NCBI GenBank assembly: GCA_015067715.1
Contig: SVLY01000001.1
Coordinates: 79,071-124,466, forward strand
Direction of reading: 5' to 3'
Length of the DNA: 45,396 nt
From: Oscillospiraceae bacterium
Lineage (GTDB): Bacteria > Bacillota > Clostridia > Oscillospirales > QAMX01
In this document: in pieces, positions 41,156 through 45,396 of the stretch
Position numbering within the stretch: the stretch's first letter is position 1
How the letters are laid out: every line of letters starts with the position of its first letter
Notes under the pieces: generated by a model
What the model saw: the letters and a program-made list of their open reading frames with translations, nothing else
What the model was told of the DNA's origin: nothing
The model's database searches: none
Translations under genes and position numbers: made by a program

Positions 41156-42418
41156 ATGAAAGTTTTGATCGTTGGCGGAGGCGGCAGAGAGCACGCCATT
41201 GCCTCCGCACTTCTGCGGGACGAGCGCGTTAGTGAGCTTGTCTGCGCCCCGGGAAACGGCGGAATTGCAAAGCTTGCCCGCTGTGTTCCGGTTAAAGCTA
41301 CCGATATCGAGGGTCAGGTTGCCCTTGCTCTCGAAGAAAAGCCCGACCTTGTGGTGGTCGCACCGGACGATCCTCTGGCCATGGGTCTTGTGGACCGTCT
41401 CACCGAAAAGGGCATCCGTGCCTTTGGCCCCAACGCGGCGGCGGCTCAGATAGAGGCCAGCAAGTCCTTTGCAAAGAGCCTTATGGAAAAATACGGCATT
41501 CCCACGGCGGCCTGCGGCGTGTTTGACGATGCGGAGTCTGCCAGGGCATACGTCAAAGAAAAGGGCGCGCCCATCGTTGTCAAGGCGGACGGTCTTGCTC
41601 TTGGCAAGGGCGTTACCGTTGCTTCTACCGTTGAAGAGGCTCTCGAGGCCGTCGACAGTGCCTTTGGAGGCGCATTCGGCGCCGCCGGCAGCAGGGTCGT
41701 CATTGAAGAGTGTCTTTTCGGGCCGGAAGTGAGCATGCTCTGCTTCACCGACGGCAAGAGCATTAAGACCATGGTTCCCTCCCAGGATCACAAGCGTGTC
41801 TTCGACGGGGACAAGGGCCCCAACACCGGCGGCATGGGCGCGGTATCTCCCGTTCCCTGCTACACCGAAGAGATCCACGACCGCTGTGTCAAAGAGATCT
41901 TTGAGCCCACCGTTGCGGCAATGAACGCCGAGGGCTGTACCTTTAAGGGCGTTCTCTACTGCGGACTTATGCTCACCGAAAACGGCCCCAAGGTCATTGA
42001 ATACAACTGCCGCTTTGGCGACCCCGAGACCCAGGTGGTTCTGCCCCGTCTTGAGTCCAGCCTGCTTGAGATAATGCTGGCAATCACCGAGGAGAGGCTC
42101 TCCGAGGTGGACGTTGTCTGGGACAAGGGTGCCTGCGTTACCGTGGTTCTTGCCAGCGGAGGCTACCCCGGAAAATATCAGACCGGTTTTGAGATCTCCG
42201 GCATCGAAGAAGCGGAAAAGGCCGGCGGTCTTGTGTTCCACGCGGGCACGAAAGCCGGCGAAAACGGCGCAGTGCTCACCTCCGGCGGCCGCGTTCTTGC
42301 GGTCTCTGCCAAGGCAGATGATCTGGACAGCGCTCTTGCCAACGCCTACGCCGCGGCAGAAAAGATCGACTTTGAAGGCAAACACTTCAGAACCGACATT
42401 GGCTGTCACGCAAAATAA
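41156..42418 (+). CDS. purD: Phosphoribosylamine--glycine ligase
   Basis: A 420 aa ATP-grasp enzyme, the second step of purine synthesis. It begins with VLIVGGGGREHAIA. The ATP-grasp core has VVKADGLALGKGV, QDHKRVFDGDKGPNTGGMG and EYNCRFGDPETQVVLPRL. The closing domain has AVLTSGGRVLAVSA. It is the last gene of the operon; AGGAG precedes ATG 41156 and a terminator follows within 15 bp of the stop. Confidence 0.95.
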   Translation: MKVLIVGGGGREHAIASALLRDERVSELVCAPGNGGIAKLARCVPVKATDIEGQVALALEEKPDLVVVAPDDPLAMGLVDRLTEKGIRAFGPNAAAAQIEASKSFAKSLMEKYGIPTAACGVFDDAESARAYVKEKGAPIVVKADGLALGKGVTVASTVEEALEAVDSAFGGAFGAAGSRVVIEECLFGPEVSMLCFTDGKSIKTMVPSQDHKRVFDGDKGPNTGGMGAVSPVPCYTEEIHDRCVKEIFEPTVAAMNAEGCTFKGVLYCGLMLTENGPKVIEYNCRFGDPETQVVLPRLESSLLEIMLAITEERLSEVDVVWDKGACVTVVLASGGYPGKYQTGFEISGIEEAEKAGGLVFHAGTKAGENGAVLTSGGRVLAVSAKADDLDSALANAYAAAEKIDFEGKHFRTDIGCHAK

Positions 42419-42429
42419 ATAACGTAATA

Positions 42430-42468
42430 AACGGCACCGCCAAGACCCTTTGGCGGTGCCGTTATTTT
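42430..42468. terminator. Bidirectional terminator after purD
   Basis: A 14 bp stem AACGGCACCGCCAA (42430-42443) pairs with TTGGCGGTGCCGTT (42450-42463) and is followed by ATTTTG. On the minus strand the tail reads TATTACGTTATTTATTT, so convergent minus-strand transcripts can also stop here. Confidence 0.88.
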
Positions 42469-42479
42469 GCTGTTGGGGC

Positions 42480-42629
42480 TCAGTTTTCCCTGAGGTGTGC
42501 TTCAAGCTGAGCTTCAATGAGGGCCTTCATTTCGGAAAGCTCGGGTGTGGGGCTCTTCGCCGGTTCCGCAGGCGCAAAAGCAAAACAGAGCGGCAAGAGC
42601 CAAAACAAGGGACAAAAGCGTTTTTTATG
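42480..42629 (-). pseudogene. Small secreted-peptide ORF with lost start codon
   Basis: An open frame on the minus strand reads KKRFCPLFWLLPLCFAFA, then PAEPAKSPTPELSEMKALI, and ends HLREN-stop (TGA at 42480-42482). It looks like a signal peptide cut after AFA plus a roughly 30-residue mature helix. AAGGAG (42637-42642, minus strand) sits exactly 7 nt before where a start is expected, but the bases there read CAT-AAAAAA instead of C-ATG-AAAAAA: the G of the start codon appears to be deleted. It lies right after the lipoprotein gene, like a second operon member. Either a one-base inactivation, a sequencing error, or a non-standard start. Confidence 0.45.
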
Positions 42630-42644
42630 GGAAGAACTCCTTAT

Positions 42645-44021
42645 TCACCTTCGCTCGGCAGTGAAGGTGTAAAGCCCTGCGTCGTAGAAAAGGGGGGAAT
42701 CTATTTTGCCGTCCATAAGGTCTTCTTTTGAGAAATAGATCAGCTTTTTGGGGAAGCTCTCTCTGGTCTCAACTCCGTTTACGGTGACCGTTTGGGAGGT
42801 CGGCTCGGGTTCACCCTGGGGAGTGAGGTTCAAATATGCGTAGATCAGCCCATTTTCGGTCTCTGAGATGGGGCGATACAGACTCAGCGAGGGAGGAAGC
42901 TCTACGGCAAACTGCTCGCCCGAGTCAATATCGGTCAGCGTTGGAGACGAACCGGATTCAAGGCTGTAGAGGCGGCCGTTGTAAACGAAGGCGTCATGAC
43001 CGTAGCCGGAGTAGACGATCTTGTCCATGGGTGTGATCTCGGCGATCTCTTCCGTGTTAAGGTTTACGATGCGGCTCTTTTTTTCGTTTGGTACCTTAAC
43101 GCTGAATATCCCGTCGATGGGGGCGGTAAGGCTGCTGAGCTCAGTTCCCCGGGGAAGCTTGCCCTGGGCAATGAATCCGTCAAGAACTTCGGCGTAATCC
43201 GTTTGCGTGACTTTTCCGGTGGAAAGCTCAATAAGGTAGACCGTGCCGCTGTATTCCAGGGCGGCGTGGGTGGAGGTTATCTGGTGTATCCGGTTTCCCT
43301 GTCCCGATTCCGGGGGAAGCACGTATGAAGCGATGACCTTCATCGTCTCCGTCTCAAGGTCGTAGCCGCAAAGCCAATGGGTGACTCCGTCGCTGTCGCC
43401 CCCCTCGTCGAACTTGATCGTATCGGAAGAGGAGCATGCGTCGAAATAGATCACATTTCCCGCGATTGCTCCCTGGTTTGTGGAGAAAACGACGTTGTCT
43501 TCCTCTGTTCCGTCCGGGCGGATAAAAGGCTGATCCTCAAGGGGGACCTTGTGGGAGAGTGTTCCGTCGAGAGAATAGTAGTAAGCGTGAAGCTTATATC
43601 CGTCCTCTTCGTGGAGATCTGAGATAACGAAGATCTCATCTTTTGTAACTCCGTAGCAGATAGTGAGCAGCTGCCCGTAAAAGCTGTTGGCAAAACACTC
43701 TTCGGTTTCGTGGGTGCAGGCCGCGTTGAAGCAGATGGGAAAAAGGGTTTTAGCCTCTTCATCGAAAATGCAGAAGAGGGGAAAGGTGCTTTCGCCGCTG
43801 ACGTAGTTCTCTCCGAAAATATCGTGCGGGTTGGCGGATATCAGAGCGCCGCCGCGAATGGGACGGGCAGTGGATCCGTATTGAGCGGTGGCTTTCGGAA
43901 AGCCGGTATCCAGAAGATCGTATTTATATTCGCTTTTTCCGCAGGCGGAAAGCGAAAGCAGACAGACAGCCGCAAGCAAAAACGGGATAAGGCGTTTTGG
44001 TTTGATAATGTTTCCGAACAT
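42645..44021 (-). CDS. Lipoprotein of unknown function, probable beta-propeller
   Basis: A 458 aa exported lipoprotein. The N-terminus has Lys/Arg, a hydrophobic stretch and the lipobox LSAC near residue 27, so it is anchored outside by a lipidated cysteine. The rest is beta-rich with repeated patterns such as NVIYFDA, HAFVYNGRLYSLESG and GTVYLIELSTGK, suggesting propeller-like blades as in DUF5050-type proteins. Two cysteines at CFNAACTHETEEC may form a loop or bind metal. No enzyme motif is visible. AAAGGAG lies 9 nt upstream of the start, with its own consensus promoter. Confidence 0.82.
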   Translation of the reverse strand: MFGNIIKPKRLIPFLLAAVCLLSLSACGKSEYKYDLLDTGFPKATAQYGSTARPIRGGALISANPHDIFGENYVSGESTFPLFCIFDEEAKTLFPICFNAACTHETEECFANSFYGQLLTICYGVTKDEIFVISDLHEEDGYKLHAYYYSLDGTLSHKVPLEDQPFIRPDGTEEDNVVFSTNQGAIAGNVIYFDACSSSDTIKFDEGGDSDGVTHWLCGYDLETETMKVIASYVLPPESGQGNRIHQITSTHAALEYSGTVYLIELSTGKVTQTDYAEVLDGFIAQGKLPRGTELSSLTAPIDGIFSVKVPNEKKSRIVNLNTEEIAEITPMDKIVYSGYGHDAFVYNGRLYSLESGSSPTLTDIDSGEQFAVELPPSLSLYRPISETENGLIYAYLNLTPQGEPEPTSQTVTVNGVETRESFPKKLIYFSKEDLMDGKIDSPLFYDAGLYTFTAERR

Positions 44022-44076
44022 AATTTAAGGCTCCTTTCATAAGCTCGCATGGTTCATTGTGCTGATCCACATTAAA

Positions 44077-44105
44077 ATATTATCACATGTATAAATAGTT
44101 GTCAA
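44077..44105 (-). promoter_or_regulatory. Promoter of the lipoprotein gene
   Basis: On the minus strand TTGACA (44100-44105), a 17 bp spacer and TAATAT (44077-44082). Confidence 0.7.
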
Positions 44106-44157
44106 GGCTGATTTTGTAAGCAAGTAAAATATTTTTACAAAACGGAGCAAAAATTCG

Positions 44158-44185
44158 TTGACACAGCGCAAAAAAACGATATAAT
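44158..44185 (+). promoter_or_regulatory. Orphan consensus promoter
   Basis: TTGACA (44158-44163) and TATAAT (44180-44185) have a 16 bp spacer. No plus-strand gene follows; the only elements downstream are the GATTTCAT repeats and a hairpin. Confidence 0.65.
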
Positions 44186-44200
44186 ATAATTGTGGGATTT

Positions 44201-44277
44201 GATTTCATCCGAGGACTTGTCCTTGGATTTCATCTGAACGAAGTGAAGATTTCATCGTTGCCGCGCAACGATTTCAT
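44201..44277. repeat. Four GATTTCAT boxes separated by short hairpins
   Basis: Exact GATTTCAT at 44201, 44226, 44248 and 44270, spaced 25, 22 and 22 bp. Each interval can form its own small stem-loop. Repeats of 8 bp are far too short for a CRISPR array. Confidence 0.7.
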
Positions 44278-44290
44278 TAAACCAACAGAA

Positions 44291-44332
44291 AAAGAGATAA
44301 CATTTCGGATTGATCCGATTTGTTATCTCTTT
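44291..44332. terminator. Long hairpin, probable terminator for the GH95-type gene
   Basis: AAAGAGATAACA (44291-44302) pairs with TGTTATCTCTTT (44321-44332), and the interior CGGAT pairs with ATCCG. The minus-strand tail has five T (CTCTTTTTCTG), so it best serves the minus-strand glycosidase gene 75 bp away. It may also end the candidate small RNA. Confidence 0.7.
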
Positions 44333-44406
44333 CTGTCGTTATAAGGGTTTGGACTTAGCCCATTTGAGTTTGACTGGTCAAATGCGATGCTTGCTCTTTT
44401 TTTGTT

Positions 44407-45396
44407 TTACTCAACGGTATAGGCTGTGACTTTTCCGTTTTCCCATCTGCAGGAGACTTTTTTGCCGCCTCTGGCGCGGAAGTTGCGGAATTCGCCGTTT
44501 TTCCATGAGGGCGGAAGGGCGGGCAGAAGCTCGAGCTCTTTTCCCTGGCTTTGGAGAAGCATTTCCGCAATTGCGGCACAGCCGCCAAAGTTTCCGTCTA
44601 TCTGGAAGGGGGGATGGTTGTCGAAAAGGTTGGGAAGGGTGCTCTTTTTAAGGAGCATGGTGATGTGCTTTTCGGCTTCGGTGCCGTTTTTCAGCCGGGC
44701 ATAGAAATTTGTGACCCATGCCCTGCTCCAGCCGGTGTGACCGCCGCCGTGGGAAAGGCGGCGCTGGATGGTCTTTTCCGCCGCGGCGAAGAGCTCCGGC
44801 GTGCCGTCCCGTGTGATCTGGGTGGAGGGGTGGAGGGCGTAAAGGTGGGAGACGTGGCGGTGGCCGGGCTCTTCCTCTTCGTAGTCCTCCTGCCACTCAA
44901 GAATATTGCCCTTGCTTCCGATTGCCATGGGGGGCAGGCCGGCAAGCTTTTCGGCAACGGCAGAGAGAAATTCCCCGTCGGTCTCCCCAACCTCCTGGGC
45001 GTAGGTGAGAATTCCGTTGAACAGATCCCGGAGGATCTGAATGTCCATGCTGGGTCCGGCGCAAAGGCCGGTGGTTCGGCCGGTGACGGGGTCGATGAAC
45101 TTGTTCTCCGGGGAGTTGGAGGGGCAGGTCACGGTGTAGCCCGTGCGGGGGTCAACGGTGAGGAAGTCCAGGAAGAACTCTGCGCTTCCGCGGATAACGT
45201 GCCAGTATTTTTTCAGAACGTCGCTTGAGGGGTCAAAACGCCTGTGCTCAAAGAAATGGGTGCAGCACCATGCCCCTGCGGTGACGAACGCGCCCCAGGA
45301 GGGACTTTCGCCGGGGGAGGTAAAGCCCCAGGGGGTGGTTATGGTGTGTGCCACCCAGCCACGGCAATTGTACATGGTTCTGGCGGTCTCGCGGCC
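44407..45396 (-). CDS. GH95-type glycoside hydrolase, C-terminal part (alpha-L-fucosidase/galactosidase-like)
   Basis: The frame is open to the right edge (seven more codons, GRETART, precede the first Met), so this is the C-terminal 329 residues of a protein usually 750-800 aa. Family signatures of GH95 are present: [30 protein letters not shown] (carrying the probable catalytic Glu), [32 protein letters not shown], and [15 protein letters not shown]95 enzymes remove alpha-1,2-linked L-fucose or L-galactose from host or plant glycans. The segment after WVAH reads TITTPWG, where I recall HNTDxWG in many members. Any signal peptide lies outside the window. Confidence 0.87.
   Translation of the reverse strand, partial: GRETARTMYNCRGWVAHTITTPWGFTSPGESPSWGAFVTAGAWCCTHFFEHRRFDPSSDVLKKYWHVIRGSAEFFLDFLTVDPRTGYTVTCPSNSPENKFIDPVTGRTTGLCAGPSMDIQILRDLFNGILTYAQEVGETDGEFLSAVAEKLAGLPPMAIGSKGNILEWQEDYEEEEPGHRHVSHLYALHPSTQITRDGTPELFAAAEKTIQRRLSHGGGHTGWSRAWVTNFYARLKNGTEAEKHITMLLKKSTLPNLFDNHPPFQIDGNFGGCAAIAEMLLQSQGKELELLPALPPSWKNGEFRNFRARGGKKVSCRWENGKVTAYTVE

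Larger units (their letters stand above)
44192..44340 (+). ncRNA. Candidate small RNA over the GATTTCAT repeat region
   Basis: Inferred from a consensus promoter upstream, a strong hairpin at the end and no ORF between. The transcript would contain several small stems: CGAGGA with TCCTTG (44210-44225), an AACGA...TCGTT stem (44238-44260) and CGTTGC with GCAACG (44256-44270). The final U tract on this strand is weak (CTCTTTCTGTCG). Confidence 0.35.
44041..44406. other. Gene-free region with two promoters, GATTTCAT repeats and a long hairpin
   Basis: No ORF of note. From left to right it contains the minus promoter of the lipoprotein gene (44077-44105), a plus-strand consensus promoter (44158-44185), four GATTTCAT boxes with hairpins between them (44201-44277), a 12 bp-stem hairpin (44291-44332), and a weak stem CATTTGA with TCAAATG (44361-44384). 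Confidence 0.7.

Noticed and set aside
44201-44277. CRISPR-like array from regularly spaced GATTTCAT
   Set aside because: The repeats are 8 bp, the intervals are 14-17 bp and self-complementary, and no cas genes are present.
1-45396. tRNA, rRNA or insertion-sequence genes
   Set aside because: No cloverleaf, rRNA segment, transposase or terminal repeat was recognised on either strand when reading through the intergenic regions; a dedicated scan was not possible.

Overview
This window looks like chromosome of an anaerobic gut-type Clostridia (Bacillota). That is inferred from three things. Clear sigma-A promoters (TTGACA/TATAAT, mostly 17 bp spacers) and strong AGGAGG ribosome binding sites occur throughout. 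There is a ferredoxin-linked 2-oxoacid oxidoreductase, and purine synthesis uses a PurO-type IMP cyclohydrolase. Carbohydrate-handling genes are abundant. No rRNA, tRNA, CRISPR array, transposase or phage gene was seen.

Layout. 1-1982: end of a cupin-domain protein and an acyl-CoA synthetase. 1983-2536: gene-free region with several inverted repeats and a consensus promoter. 2537-14771: an eight-gene co-directional operon encoding a giant solute-binding protein, two permeases, a membrane-anchored NHL/TPR protein, a Yip1-like membrane protein, a secreted DUF5696-like protein and a second pair of permeases. It has no ATPase and ends in a strong terminator. This is the best candidate for a poorly described system. 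14836-17950: a secreted Ig/SLH-like protein, divergent from cysK-cysE. 18004-18783: an XRE-nucleotidyltransferase (MntA-like) fusion with an upstream array of AAGTGCAAA boxes, overlapping a truncated HepT-like HEPN gene. 18954-22984: a NUDIX gene, then a methyltransferase/GNAT/NTPase/nucleoside phosphorylase/GNAT operon behind a leader that looks like a transcription attenuator. 23031-27555: minus-strand genes for an alpha/beta hydrolase, a P-loop NTPase, and a Gfo/Idh, ThuA and CE15-like esterase operon. 27704-31856: a MATE exporter and a four-subunit 2-oxoacid:ferredoxin oxidoreductase. 31917-35371: esterase, ComM/YifB and release factor 2 on the minus strand. 35593-42418: purine operon purE-F-M-N, IMP cyclohydrolase, AICAR transformylase, purD. 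42480-45396: a small secreted-peptide ORF that has lost its start codon, a lipoprotein, a 360 bp gene-free region with a GATTTCAT repeat array and a possible small RNA, and the 3' part of a GH95-type glycosidase gene.

How the genes work together. The ABC operon probably captures and imports an oligosaccharide, with DUF5696 and the NHL protein acting outside the membrane and a shared ATPase supplied from elsewhere. The CE15/ThuA/Gfo-Idh operon and the GH95 gene point to use of plant or host glycans. The purine operon covers PurE, F, M, N, D and the last two steps to IMP, with AICAR transformylase and cyclohydrolase as separate proteins. All functional calls come from reading protein motifs by eye; no database search was possible.
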